From assembly GCA_964400625.1 (NCBI GenBank), contig CAYNUS010000001.1, positions 1-64,000 of the forward strand: a stretch of DNA of 64,000 bases, written 5' to 3'. Each line of letters starts with the position of its first letter. The stretch's first letter is position 1. The DNA comes from DYFX01 sp964400625 (GTDB taxonomy: Bacteria > Patescibacteriota > Patescibacteriia > SG8-24 > DYFX01). The position numbers and the translations under genes are program-made. The notes under the pieces are model-generated. The model was not told where the DNA came from. It saw nothing but the letters and a program-made list of their open reading frames with translations, and did no database searches. Below, one piece after another: positions 1-9,181 of this stretch.

Positions 1-673
<673 letters not shown>

Positions 674-687
674 CGCGTCGTAGGTTA

Positions 688-999
688 TCAGCCGCGGAGT
701 TCCTTCTCCTTCACGAGTTCGCGCTGGAGGGTATCGGCGACGTTCTTGATGGCGATATAGAGGTCCTCGTTCTCGTCCTCGGCGCGCAGGAGCTTGCCGG
801 GGATCTGGAGGTTGACCTCCGCGCGGAAGATCTCGCCCTTGTGGTGGTGCTGGGTCGTCTTGCCGACCTCGACGTCGGCGGAAGCGGCCTCGCCCCAGCG
901 CTCCACGAGCGCGTCGAGCGCGGAGAGCTCGCTTTCGACCGCGTCCTTGATGGCATCGGTCAGCTCGATTTCGGTTCCCTTGATGCGGTTGATCTTCAT
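688..999 (-). CDS. hpf: Ribosome hibernation promoting factor, short form (HPF/RaiA)
   Basis: This 103-residue protein has the sigma54-modulation/S30EA fold pattern: MKINRIKGTEIELTDAI, then a KGEIFRAEVNLQIPG strand and the DLYIAIKNVADTLQREL helix. It would bind the 30S decoding region and inactivate ribosomes in slow growth. It lacks the C-terminal dimerisation domain of long HPF. The gene lies just upstream of secA on the same strand, the order seen in many Gram-positive genomes. Confidence 0.9.
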   Translation of the reverse strand: MKINRIKGTEIELTDAIKDAVESELSALDALVERWGEAASADVEVGKTTQHHHKGEIFRAEVNLQIPGKLLRAEDENEDLYIAIKNVADTLQRELVKEKELRG

Positions 1000-1024
1000 A
1001 GGAAAAGGCTGGATAAGTGGGTCT

Positions 1025-1053
1025 ACCTTAGCTCATGCGCGCGGAAATGCCAA
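1025..1053 (-). promoter_or_regulatory. Candidate promoter of hpf-secA
   Basis: On the minus strand, TTGGCA (1053-1048) and TAAGGT (1030-1025) are 17 bases apart, with hpf ATG at 999. The site lies just after the murB stop codon. Confidence 0.45.
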
Positions 1054-1059
1054 GATGCC

Positions 1060-2037
1060 TCAGAAGCCGAGAAGCTGGACCTCCTCCTCCAGCTGGACGC
1101 CGTAGAGGTCGCGGACCTTCATCTTGACGAGCGAGATGAGCTGGAGGACGTCGGACGCGCTGGCGTTCCCGAGGTTCACGAGGAAATTCCCGTGCTTGTC
1201 CGAGACCCGCGCGCCGCCGATCGTCGTCCCCTTGAGGTCGGCCTGTTCGATGAGCCAGCCGGCGGGGATGCGCTTGGCCGCGAGGAAGGGCTCGGGCACC
1301 TCGAGGACGGATTTCAGCTTGGCGATGCCGGCCTCGTCCTTGAAATCGAAATTCTTGAACATGCAGCCGGCCGAGGGGTTGTCGCTCGGCTGTTCGAGCT
1401 TGCGCTGGGAGAGCACGGCGTCGAGCCTCGCGACGCATTCCTCTTTCGGGGCGTGCGCCAGTTCGAGTTCGACGTCGAGCACGACGTCGGCGTTCCGCTT
1501 GAAGACGGATTCGCGATAGCCGAAGCGGCAATCCTCGGGCGCATAGACGACGCGTTCGACCGCGCCGTCGGTGACGCGCAGGGCGTCGACGGACGCGAGC
1601 GCGTCCTTCGTCTCCCCGCCGAAGCAGCCGGCGTTGCCGCGGACGGCGCCGCCGATCGTGCCCGGGAGCGAGACGGCCCATTCGAGTCCGGTGAGTCCGG
1701 CCTCGGCGGTCTTGCGCGCGAGGAAGGCCGACGGCACGCCGGCTTCGGCGTAGACGCGCTCGCCCTCGATCGACCAGGCGCGGTTGGCGGCCTGGATGAC
1801 GAGGCCGCGGAAGCCCTCGTCGCTCGGGAGCGTGTTGGAACCGCCGCCGAAGACGACGAACGGCAGGTCGTCGGCGAGGCTCGCCTCGATGGCCTGCGCG
1901 ATCTCGTCCGAGCTCTTCGCTTCGAGATAGTAATCCGCCGGACCGCCGATCCGGATGTTCACGTGCTTCGCGAGCGGTTCGCGTTCCTTGAGGCGGTCGC
2001 CGAACAGGTTCTTGAGACTCTCAGCGGGCATATTCAT
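1060..2037 (-). CDS. murB: UDP-N-acetylenolpyruvoylglucosamine reductase MurB
   Basis: MurB reduces UDP-GlcNAc-enolpyruvate to UDP-MurNAc with FAD and NADPH in the cytoplasm. The FAD part shows RIGGPADYYLEA (residues 29-40) and FGGGSNTL (63-70). The catalytic arginine is in YRESVFK (R175) and the C-terminal glutamate in EEEVQLLG (E319). The usual catalytic serine of GS.FKNP is replaced by cysteine (SAGCMFKN, C225). A longer frame exists upstream, but the ATG at 2037 (MNMPAESL; alternative ATG at 2031) overlaps the end of the upstream glycosyltransferase by 17 bases and suits coupling. Confidence 0.93.
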   Translation of the reverse strand: MNMPAESLKNLFGDRLKEREPLAKHVNIRIGGPADYYLEAKSSDEIAQAIEASLADDLPFVVFGGGSNTLPSDEGFRGLVIQAANRAWSIEGERVYAEAGVPSAFLARKTAEAGLTGLEWAVSLPGTIGGAVRGNAGCFGGETKDALASVDALRVTDGAVERVVYAPEDCRFGYRESVFKRNADVVLDVELELAHAPKEECVARLDAVLSQRKLEQPSDNPSAGCMFKNFDFKDEAGIAKLKSVLEVPEPFLAAKRIPAGWLIEQADLKGTTIGGARVSDKHGNFLVNLGNASASDVLQLISLVKMKVRDLYGVQLEEEVQLLGF

Positions 2038-3115
2038 CGATGACATGCGTGTAGACGCTCTCCATGTCGGCGCCGACGCGCTCCCAGCGGAAGCGGTCGA
2101 TGCTCCGCGGCGCGGACTCCGACATCTTCTTCCAAAGCTCCGCATCGTTCAAGACGCGCGCGATGGCGTCCGCGAGACGCTCGGCGTCCCCGGGCGGGAC
2201 GAGGAAGCCGTTCACGCCGTCCCGGATGACGTCCGTCGCTCCGGAATCGAGACAGCCGATGACGGGCAGGCCGTGCGCCATCGCTTCGAGATAGACGAGG
2301 CCGAGGCCTTCGAAGGCTGTGCCTTCATGCTCCGACGGCAGGACGAAGAGGTCGGCGTCGGCATAGGCGGCCTCCAGCTCCTCCTCGGAGACGCGGCCGG
2401 CGAAACGGACATGGCTGTCGAGCCCGAGTTCCATCACGCGCGCTTCGAGCCGTGCGACATAGGCCGACGCCCCTTTGGGACCGAGGCAGTCCGCCCTGAA
2501 CCTGAACCCGCGCGTCTTCAGGATGCCCAGCGCTTCGACCAGCGTATGGAACCCCTTGCGCGGCTTGATCGCGCCGACGGCGAGGATGCGGCGTTCCGCA
2601 TGCGAAGACCGATCACCATTCGTCTGCGCTCTCGACGCGTATCCGCCCGGGACGATCGAGAGCTTGGCCGAAGGGATTTCACGACGCACGACCTCGGCGG
2701 TGTAGCCGCTGACGGCGATGATGCGCGCGGCACGACGGAACGCCAGACGATAGAACCAGCGCAGGCCGGCGCCGTACGTGCGGAGATCGCCGTAGGTGCC
2801 GTGCGCGGAAACGACGTACGGGACGCCCGTGAACAGCGAAAGGAAGAACGCGTGCGGGAGCGTCGGTTCCGTCGCGGCATGGATGAGATCGACGCCGCGC
2901 GCGTTCTTCCGGAGCTTCCACGCGGCGCGCGCCGCGGCCAGCGGGTACAGGAAGCGGACATGCCATCCGTCCGGCTGGGCCCGCAGGAGCGCGGGGTCGG
3001 GCGCGACGACGTCCTCGGCGCCATGTCGCGCGCGCGCTTCCTTCAAGAAGCCGGCGGAGTATCTCCCCCAGCCGTTGGTGACGTCGAAATCGGAGGCGAG
3101 GAAGAGGAGGCGCAT
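2021..3115 (-). CDS. GT4-family glycosyltransferase
   Basis: This 364-residue GT-B enzyme starts MRLLFLASDFDVTNGWGRYS at ATG 3115. The C-terminal donor-binding domain has VGAIKPRKGFHTLVEAL, a FAGRVSEEEL block and the family signature PSEHEGTAFEGLGLVYLEA, where two glutamates of the EX7E-type motif contact the nucleotide sugar. The substrate cannot be told. The frame stays open far upstream, but the 3115 start has a -10 box in front of it and a GGAGG 14 bases upstream. It runs into murB with an overlap and stands divergent to the sugar-phosphate transferase gene. Confidence 0.88.
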   Translation of the reverse strand: MRLLFLASDFDVTNGWGRYSAGFLKEARARHGAEDVVAPDPALLRAQPDGWHVRFLYPLAAARAAWKLRKNARGVDLIHAATEPTLPHAFFLSLFTGVPYVVSAHGTYGDLRTYGAGLRWFYRLAFRRAARIIAVSGYTAEVVRREIPSAKLSIVPGGYASRAQTNGDRSSHAERRILAVGAIKPRKGFHTLVEALGILKTRGFRFRADCLGPKGASAYVARLEARVMELGLDSHVRFAGRVSEEELEAAYADADLFVLPSEHEGTAFEGLGLVYLEAMAHGLPVIGCLDSGATDVIRDGVNGFLVPPGDAERLADAIARVLNDAELWKKMSESAPRSIDRFRWERVGADMESVYTHVIDEYAR

Positions 3116-3131
3116 GCGGGTTTCTGCCTCC

Positions 3132-3178
3132 AAGATACGCCGGCCGTCCTTGAATTTCAAGCCGAAGACGAGTATCGT
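3132..3178. promoter_or_regulatory. Divergent promoter pair with overlapping -35 boxes
   Basis: Plus strand: TTGAAT (3150-3155), 17-base spacer, TATCGT (3173-3178), ATG at 3188. Minus strand: TTGAAA (3160-3155), 17-base spacer, TATCTT (3137-3132), ATG at 3115. The two -35 boxes overlap in the symmetric TTGAATTTCAA. Confidence 0.7.
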
Positions 3179-3187
3179 TGAATCGAT

Positions 3188-4504
3188 ATGTTCAGCGGAA
3201 TCCGCAGTTTCAAGATGCTGATCCTGGCGGCCGGGGACCTCCTCGCCGCCTATCTCGCGCTCGCGCTCGCCCTGCTCATCCGCTATGACCAGGCGTCCTT
3301 CGCGCTGCACTGGGCGGAGCACGTCCGCCCGTTCACCGTCGTCTTCGCCGTCTGGTTCGTCGTCTTCTACATCGTCGGCCTCTACGACTTCGACGCCCTC
3401 CGCAGCCGCATCGAGCTCGGCGCCCGCGCCGCCGAGGGACTCTTCGCCGCGCTTTTCATCTCGGTCGCCGTCTTCTACGCGGCGCCGGGCTTCGGCATCG
3501 CGCCGAAGACCAACCTCGTCCTGACGGTCGTCGTGTACGCCGCGCTCTTCTTCGGCTGGCGGACGTTCACCCTGCACCTCTTCTCGCGCGAGCGCTTCCG
3601 CCTGAAGACGCTCTTCCTCGGCGGCGGCCGCGAGGCGGCGACGCTCTGCGAGATCCTCGCCGCGAACCCGCACCTCGGCTACACCTGCGTCGCCGTCCTC
3701 GACGCGGACGCGGACGCCGAACTCCCGAAGTGCGACGTGATCGTGGTCGCGCGCGGCCTGCAGGGATCGCCGGAACTCACGGCGCGCCTCTACCGCAAGT
3801 TCTTCGAGGCGGTGACGGTCGTCGATCTCCCGACGTTCTACGAGAAGATCCGGCACTCGGTGCCGGAGTCCGCGCTCGACGAGCGTTGGATCGTCGACAA
3901 CCTCGCGGGCCAGGAAGCCACGGTCTACGAGCACGGCAAGCGGCTGTTCGATCTCGCCTGCGCGGCACTGCTCGCCGTCCCGACCGCCGTCGTCGCGCCG
4001 CTCGCGGCGCTGGTCATCTGGCTCGACGACCGCGGCCCCGTGCTCTACCGCCAGGCGCGCGTCGGCCAGGGCGGGCGCGTCTTCACCATCGTGAAGTTCC
4101 GGACCATGCGCGTCGACGCGGAGAAGGCCGGCGCCGCCTTCGCCCAGGAGCGCGATCCCCGCATCACCCGGGTCGGGCGCTTCCTGCGCGCCTCGCGCCT
4201 CGACGAGCTGCCGCAGCTCTGGAACATCCTGCGCGGCGAGATGAGTTTCGTCGGTCCGCGCCCCGAACGCCCGGAGATCGAGTCGGAGCTCGCGACGACG
4301 ATCCCCCTTTTCCCGGTACGGCACCTGGTCCGGCCGGGCCTGACCGGCTGGGCGCAGGTCAGCGCGCCGTACGCGGCGACGCGTGAGGACCATCTGCTCA
4401 AGCTCCGCCACGACCTCTACTACCTGAAATACCGTTCGCTCGCGCTCGACGTCGCCATCCTCCTCAAGACCGCGTACAGCGTGTTCAAGCGGAAGGGGCG
4501 ATAA
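3188..4504 (+). CDS. Polyprenyl-phosphate sugar-1-phosphate transferase (WcaJ/CpsE type)
   Basis: This 438-residue membrane protein would move a sugar-1-phosphate from a nucleotide sugar to undecaprenyl phosphate, the first step of a lipid-linked glycan. The N-terminal third has four to five hydrophobic segments, followed by a CoA-binding-like domain around residues 130-240. The C-terminal bacterial sugar transferase domain is complete: KFRTMRVDAEK, then DELPQLWNILRGEMSFVGPR and GLTGWAQV. The start is 9 bases after a -10 box, so the mRNA is probably leaderless. It is the likely entry enzyme for the surrounding glycosyltransferase cluster. Confidence 0.92.
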   Translation: MFSGIRSFKMLILAAGDLLAAYLALALALLIRYDQASFALHWAEHVRPFTVVFAVWFVVFYIVGLYDFDALRSRIELGARAAEGLFAALFISVAVFYAAPGFGIAPKTNLVLTVVVYAALFFGWRTFTLHLFSRERFRLKTLFLGGGREAATLCEILAANPHLGYTCVAVLDADADAELPKCDVIVVARGLQGSPELTARLYRKFFEAVTVVDLPTFYEKIRHSVPESALDERWIVDNLAGQEATVYEHGKRLFDLACAALLAVPTAVVAPLAALVIWLDDRGPVLYRQARVGQGGRVFTIVKFRTMRVDAEKAGAAFAQERDPRITRVGRFLRASRLDELPQLWNILRGEMSFVGPRPERPEIESELATTIPLFPVRHLVRPGLTGWAQVSAPYAATREDHLLKLRHDLYYLKYRSLALDVAILLKTAYSVFKRKGR

Positions 4505-4509
4505 GGAAA

Positions 4510-4533
4510 GACGCCCCCGTCAGGGCGTCTTTT
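4510..4533. terminator. Terminator between convergent genes
   Basis: GACGCCC (4510-4516) pairs with GGGCGTC (4523-4529) and is followed by TTTT. It ends the transferase gene and overlaps the stop codon of the methyltransferase read on the other strand. Confidence 0.75.
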
Positions 4534-5341
4534 CTTCTTTCTTGAGGAGCGCGATCGAGCCGTAACCGAAGTTCCTCAGCACCGGGAGATGCTTGTAGCG
4601 ATCGAGGAAGCGCACGAGCGGCAGGAGGAAGGCGAAGTACGGGAGGACGAGGGTGGCCGCCTCGAAGCGCGCGATGCGGAACCCGCCGTCCTTGAGCCGG
4701 CGGCGCATGACCCAGGGATAGCGCCAGACGTGCGGCAGTTCGCCGAGACCGGCATAGCCTTCCTGCACGCCCTCGCGCCCGAGGTTGAGCAGGATGCGCA
4801 GGATGCCCAGCGGCAGGGCGACGACGGCGCGCTTGGAGAGCCGCCAGAAATCGGCGCCGCCCAACTGGGACGCGGCGGCGAGGTTCAGGCAGGTGGGAAG
4901 GGCGACGACGGCGCGGCGCTTCGTGACGCGGCGGATCTCGGAGAGGCCGCGGTCGAAATCAGGCAGGTGCTCGAGCACGTGCGACGAGACGACCCAGTCG
5001 AACGACGCGTCCGGGAACGGCAGGTTCTCGGCGTCGCCCCGCACCAGCCGGACGCGGCCGAGGACGCCTTTCTTCTTCAGGAACGCCTCGGCGTTCTCGA
5101 GGTTCGGCTTCGAGATGTCCATCGCCGTCACGACCGCGCCGCGTTCCGCCAGGTACCACGAAAGCACGCCTTCGCCGCAGCCGGCGTCGAGCACGGTCTC
5201 GCCGGGCTTCACGAGGCGCGCGATCGACTCGTAGCCCATGCGATGCGCGTGCCGGCGGAGCGGGTACGGCGAATTCAGCCGCTTGTCCACGATGCGGTCG
5301 CCGTACGTCTGGTAGAAATCCTTGATCTCCGCGGAGTCCAT
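4520..5341 (-). CDS. Class I SAM-dependent methyltransferase
   Basis: The 273-residue protein has the SAM-binding motif I VLDAGCGEGVLSWYLA (about residues 50-65), the acidic motif II end TAMDIS, the motif DAENLPFPDASFDWVVSSHVLEHL and the post-motif strand RAVVALP. The family includes sugar, lipid and small-molecule methyltransferases, and the sequence does not decide among them. It follows the GT4/GT39 fusion gene by one base on the same strand, so it probably belongs to glycan assembly (sugar O-methylation is an inference). A hydrophobic C-terminal stretch (ATLVLPYFAFLLPLVRF) may touch the membrane. Confidence 0.85.
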   Translation of the reverse strand: MDSAEIKDFYQTYGDRIVDKRLNSPYPLRRHAHRMGYESIARLVKPGETVLDAGCGEGVLSWYLAERGAVVTAMDISKPNLENAEAFLKKKGVLGRVRLVRGDAENLPFPDASFDWVVSSHVLEHLPDFDRGLSEIRRVTKRRAVVALPTCLNLAAASQLGGADFWRLSKRAVVALPLGILRILLNLGREGVQEGYAGLGELPHVWRYPWVMRRRLKDGGFRIARFEAATLVLPYFAFLLPLVRFLDRYKHLPVLRNFGYGSIALLKKEEKTP

Positions 5342-5342
5342 A

Positions 5343-7679
5343 TCACTTCCTGCGGGCGGCCTTGAACGCGAGCGCGCCGGCGACGGCCAGGAGCAGGATG
5401 AAGGGTTCCGACGGGAACCGGTAGCGCGCGAGCGGCTCGAGGCCTTCGAAGCCCTGCAGGCGCTTGATGCCGTAGAACATGATGGTGGCGCAGGCGAAGA
5501 CGATCGGGATCATGAGGCCGAACTTCACGCGCCTGGGGATGGCGCCGCGCGCGAGCCCGTAGGCCGCGAACGCCAGGACGGTCCAATGGAAGAGCGTGAA
5601 GGCGATCTTGCCGGCGACCTGGTGCGCCGGCTGCGGCGCGAACGGACGTTTCGGGTCGAGATGCAGGACGATATCGCCGTCGGGCGACGCGTCGGCGATC
5701 GGCTCCCCCGCACCGAGGTCCGAGATGCGGTGCGGGAACCGGAAATACAGGAAGAGGCCCTGCGGATACAGGTACCAGCGATCCGGCGCGAAGAGGTGCT
5801 TGAGGAGCGTCGGTTCCGCGAGCGCGGCTTCGTAGTTCTTGGAGATGAGGGGCGGCGCCCGTTCCGCGCCGCGCTCGGCGATGGCGGCGTTGCGCATCCC
5901 CACGAGCCAGATCGCGAGCGCGACGGGCGCGAGCGCGATCACGGCGACGAGCCATGAACGCCGAAGGACTCCCATGAACGCGGCGAAGAGCGCCGCCTGG
6001 TAGAAGCCGAGCTCGCGCGTGAGCCCTGCGCCGACGAACGCGAGCCCCGTCCACGCGGCGCGCGCGAGGCGTCCGCCTTCCGCGGCGAGGAGCGCGAGCG
6101 CGACGGCCGCGGTGAGCGTGAACGCGTAGAGCGTCTCGGTGTACAGGATGCCGCTTTCGAACACCGACGAGGGGTGGAAGGCGGCGAGGAGCCCGGCCGG
6201 CGCCGCGGCCGCGCGTCCGATCCAGCGCCGCGCCATCATCGCGATCAGGAAGACGGTGCCGGACGAGACCAGCGCCTGCGCGAGCCGGATCCAGACCAGG
6301 TCGTCGCCGAAGACCGAGCGCACGGCGGCGAGGAAGTGCGGATAGAGGATCGGGTAGTACGTCACGGCCACGGGCACGTCCTTCGACAGCCCGAGCACCA
6401 CGTCCGAGAGGCCGAGATACACCGCGCCGTCGCCGCCGGCGAGCCGCACCTGCGGGAACAGGACGACGTAGAGCGCGCGGATCAGGAACGCGAGACCGGC
6501 GATGCGGAGTTCCGTGCGCCAGCGCCGGTACCAGGCGAGCATCGGGCGCGGCTCGGACAAACCCTCGAGGACGCGGTCGGCGCGCGCTTCCCAGGAATGC
6601 GCGGCGGCCAGCGCGAAGGCGGCGCGTTCGAGTTCCTCCCGCCGCGCGGGGACGTCGGCGAGTCCGTTCAGCGCCTCCGCGAGCGCGGCGGGGTCCGACG
6701 ACGGCACGAGGACGGCGGAGCGTCCGTCGAGCACCTCGCGCGCCGACGGCGTGGCGGTCGCGACGATGGCCTTGCCGGCGGCCAGGTATTCGAAGAGCTT
6801 GAGCGGCGAGAGGAATTCCGCGGCATGGCGGTCGGAGGCGCGCGTCGGCAGCACGGCGGCGTCGGCGGCGCGGAGATACAGCGGGACCTCCGCATGCGGG
6901 ACGGGGCCGACGAAGACGGCGTTGCGCGCGCCGAGGACCTCCGCGCGCATCTTCAGCCGCGCGAGGTCGTCAGGACGTCCGCCGACGAAGAGGACGCGGG
7001 TCGCGGGGCGCAGATGCGCGCAGGCTTCGAGCAGGTCGTCGGCGCCCTTATAAGGATAGAGGTGGCCCGTATAGACGGCGATGAAGCCTTCCGCGGGCAG
7101 CCCCAGTTTCTCGCGGGCTTCCGCCTTCGTTTCGGGCGCGTCGAAGGTGGCGGCGTCGGCCCCGTCATGCGCCGCGACGAGTTTCCCCTCTTCGACCCCC
7201 GCCTCGACGAAGGCGCGGCGGAGGCCATCGGTCACCGCCACGATCCTCGCGGCGGAGGCCCAGGCGGAGCGATGGAACGCGGTGACGCGCGCCGGGAAAT
7301 CGTGCGCCTCGTAGACGTACCGGGCGCGCGGCGCGAGGCCGGCGTACCAAGGGTCGCGCGCATAGACGACGTCGGGCGCATAGGCGCGCACGCGCGCCGC
7401 CGCGCGGACGCGGAACTGGAGCATGTTCAGCCAGAGCGCCGCGCGGCCGAGCCATCGGTCGTACGGGATGAAGTCGACGATCGGCACCTCCACGATCTCG
7501 AACTCCGGCCGCATGCCGTAGCGCTCCCACGGGGAACCCGCGGACGGGTTCCTCCGTTTCGGCACGAACAGGCGCGTCACATGGCCCGCGCGCGCGAAAG
7601 CGCGGCACATCTCCATGATCTGGAGGCCGTGTGCCTTCTCGGTCGGGATCCGGACGTTGGCGACGTAGGCGATCCGCAT
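5343..7679 (-). CDS. Two-domain glycosyltransferase: GT4 domain fused to a polytopic GT39-like domain
   Basis: The 778-residue product reads through two different enzymes. Residues 1 to about 370 are a GT4 glycosyltransferase (N-terminus MRIAYVANVRIPTEKAHG; donor site VYTGHLYPYKGADDLLEA and AAEFLSPLKLFEYLAAGKAIVAT). From about 385 to the end is a hydrophobic protein with about eight membrane segments and the ArnT/PMT-like VRLAGGDGAVYLGLSD and YYPILYPHFLAA patterns, which would use a lipid-linked sugar on the outer face. No stop or frame change is seen at the join. The fusion could couple cytoplasmic and extracytoplasmic transfer. The start lies 17 bases after a TATACT box. Confidence 0.85.
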   Translation of the reverse strand: MRIAYVANVRIPTEKAHGLQIMEMCRAFARAGHVTRLFVPKRRNPSAGSPWERYGMRPEFEIVEVPIVDFIPYDRWLGRAALWLNMLQFRVRAAARVRAYAPDVVYARDPWYAGLAPRARYVYEAHDFPARVTAFHRSAWASAARIVAVTDGLRRAFVEAGVEEGKLVAAHDGADAATFDAPETKAEAREKLGLPAEGFIAVYTGHLYPYKGADDLLEACAHLRPATRVLFVGGRPDDLARLKMRAEVLGARNAVFVGPVPHAEVPLYLRAADAAVLPTRASDRHAAEFLSPLKLFEYLAAGKAIVATATPSAREVLDGRSAVLVPSSDPAALAEALNGLADVPARREELERAAFALAAAHSWEARADRVLEGLSEPRPMLAWYRRWRTELRIAGLAFLIRALYVVLFPQVRLAGGDGAVYLGLSDVVLGLSKDVPVAVTYYPILYPHFLAAVRSVFGDDLVWIRLAQALVSSGTVFLIAMMARRWIGRAAAAPAGLLAAFHPSSVFESGILYTETLYAFTLTAAVALALLAAEGGRLARAAWTGLAFVGAGLTRELGFYQAALFAAFMGVLRRSWLVAVIALAPVALAIWLVGMRNAAIAERGAERAPPLISKNYEAALAEPTLLKHLFAPDRWYLYPQGLFLYFRFPHRISDLGAGEPIADASPDGDIVLHLDPKRPFAPQPAHQVAGKIAFTLFHWTVLAFAAYGLARGAIPRRVKFGLMIPIVFACATIMFYGIKRLQGFEGLEPLARYRFPSEPFILLLAVAGALAFKAARRK

Positions 7680-7696
7680 GCGTGGCGTTCCCGGTG

Positions 7697-7746
7697 AGTA
7701 TAGCAGGAGCGGCGCCGATTGACAGTCGCTTCCGGCGCGCTATCAT
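7697..7746. promoter_or_regulatory. Divergent promoter pair with overlapping -35 boxes
   Basis: Plus: TTGACA (7719-7724), 16-base spacer, TATCAT (7741-7746), ATG at 7756. Minus: CTGTCA (7725-7720), 17-base spacer, TATACT (7702-7697), ATG at 7679. The hexamers share the same bases. Confidence 0.75.
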
Positions 7747-7755
7747 CGGACTACT

Positions 7756-9138
7756 ATGCGCAGAATCCTCACCCGCTGCGCGGACGTCGTCCGCGACCTC
7801 CGCGCAGGACCCGGCCCCTTCCCCGAACGCGTCGAACGGAACTCCGGCGCCTTGCTCGTCGCGGTGCTCGTCCTGGCGCTCGTGCTGCGCCTCGGCTTCC
7901 TCGTCGTCTTCCATGAGGAGCTCGACACCCGCAACGACAAGGGCTTCACGCACCCTGCGCTCAACCTCGTGGCCGGACACGGCATGGGGCTCGCCGCCGA
8001 TTGCCCGACGGCCTACCGCGCGCCGCTCTACATCCTCTTCGTCTCCGTCTTCCACGGACTGTTCGGCGAAGGCTACGTCTGGCCGCTCGGGCTGGCGCAA
8101 GTCATGTTCAGCGTCTTCAACGTCTTCCTCGTCTACCTCATCGGCAAGGAGTGGCGCTCGAAGCGCGTGGGACTCCTCGGCGCGCTCATCATGGCCGTCT
8201 ATCCGTACAACCTCTACCACGACGTCCAGTACTACATCACCTTCCTCTTCACGGCCTTCCTGCTGCTCTCGGCCTACGGCTTCCTGGTGCTGGAACGCAC
8301 GCGGCGCTGGCAGGTGGCGGGCTTGACCGGCGCCGCCATCGGCATGGGCATGCTCGCGACCAGCGGACCGATGGTCTTTTTCGCGCCGATCGCCTGCCTC
8401 TGGCTCTGGCGGAGCTGGGGCAGCCTGCGCGAAGCCCTGAAGTATTCGCTGATCGCCGCCGGCTTCGCGGTCCTCGTGCTGTCGCCGTGGTGGGTCCGGA
8501 ACTACCGCGCCTTCGACGCGTTCGTGCCGTTCACGACCGACGGCGGGCGCATCTTCTACAAGAACTACAACCCCTACGCGCTCCAGATGATGCTCCACGG
8601 CATCATGCACGACGCCACGCCGGAACCGGGCGAAGGCGTGCAGACCCCTTTCGGCGGCATCGGCAAGCGCGGCTGCGCGTTCCTCGGGATGACCGAACCC
8701 GAGAACGACCGCTACTGGTACGGCAAGGCGGCGGAATGGACGCGCGAGAACCCGGAGCAGGTCCCGGTCCTTCTCGGCACGAAGTTCATCTACCTCTGGC
8801 GCCCGTGGCTGAACACGCCCCGCGGAGCCGTCGGCGACACGGGATCGATCATCCTCTCCGCCGCGGCCACCAACTGGGGCTACGCGCTCTCGTACGGCTT
8901 CATCCTGACGCTCGGCGCCTTCGAATGGATCGCCTCCTCGCGCCGGGAGCGCCGGCGCACGTGGATCTTCATGGGCATGGCCATCGCCTTCACGGTGACG
9001 TACGTGCTCACGGCGCCGCTCACGAAATACCGCGTACCGTTCGATTCCGCGCTCGCCGCCGTGGCCGCCGCCGGCTGCTGGCGCCTCCTCGAGGCGTACC
9101 TCGAGCGGCGCGCGAGACGCGATGCCGGAAAGCGCTGA
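7756..9138 (+). CDS. Polytopic membrane glycosyltransferase, ArnT/PMT (GT39-like) family
   Basis: The 460-residue protein has about ten hydrophobic segments. After the first helix comes an extracytoplasmic loop (HEELDTRNDKGFTHPALNLV) with acidic residues where this superfamily carries catalytic aspartates, followed by YRAPLYILFVSVFHGLFG, the usual APLYP-like block. It would transfer a sugar from a polyprenyl-phosphate donor to a periplasmic-side acceptor. It resembles the C-terminal half of its divergent neighbour in order of parts. The ATG lies 9 bases after the -10 box, so a leaderless mRNA is likely. Confidence 0.8.
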   Translation: MRRILTRCADVVRDLRAGPGPFPERVERNSGALLVAVLVLALVLRLGFLVVFHEELDTRNDKGFTHPALNLVAGHGMGLAADCPTAYRAPLYILFVSVFHGLFGEGYVWPLGLAQVMFSVFNVFLVYLIGKEWRSKRVGLLGALIMAVYPYNLYHDVQYYITFLFTAFLLLSAYGFLVLERTRRWQVAGLTGAAIGMGMLATSGPMVFFAPIACLWLWRSWGSLREALKYSLIAAGFAVLVLSPWWVRNYRAFDAFVPFTTDGGRIFYKNYNPYALQMMLHGIMHDATPEPGEGVQTPFGGIGKRGCAFLGMTEPENDRYWYGKAAEWTRENPEQVPVLLGTKFIYLWRPWLNTPRGAVGDTGSIILSAAATNWGYALSYGFILTLGAFEWIASSRRERRRTWIFMGMAIAFTVTYVLTAPLTKYRVPFDSALAAVAAAGCWRLLEAYLERRARRDAGKR

Positions 9139-9142
9139 AACG

Positions 9143-9177
9143 GAAACGCCCGCCGTCGTCATGACGCGGGCGTTTCG
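9143..9177. terminator. Terminator between convergent genes
   Basis: GAAACGCCCGC (9143-9153) pairs with GCGGGCGTTTC (9167-9177). An outer GCTGAA/TTCAGC pair extends the symmetry. There is no long T-run. Confidence 0.55.
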
Positions 9178-9181
9178 CGAT

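Noticed and set aside
2021..4411. A 796-codon frame that would add 430 residues before the GT4 gene
   Set aside because: The extra part is antisense to the sugar-phosphate transferase, is Arg/Glu-rich without a fold, and lies upstream of a clear promoter and start at 3115.
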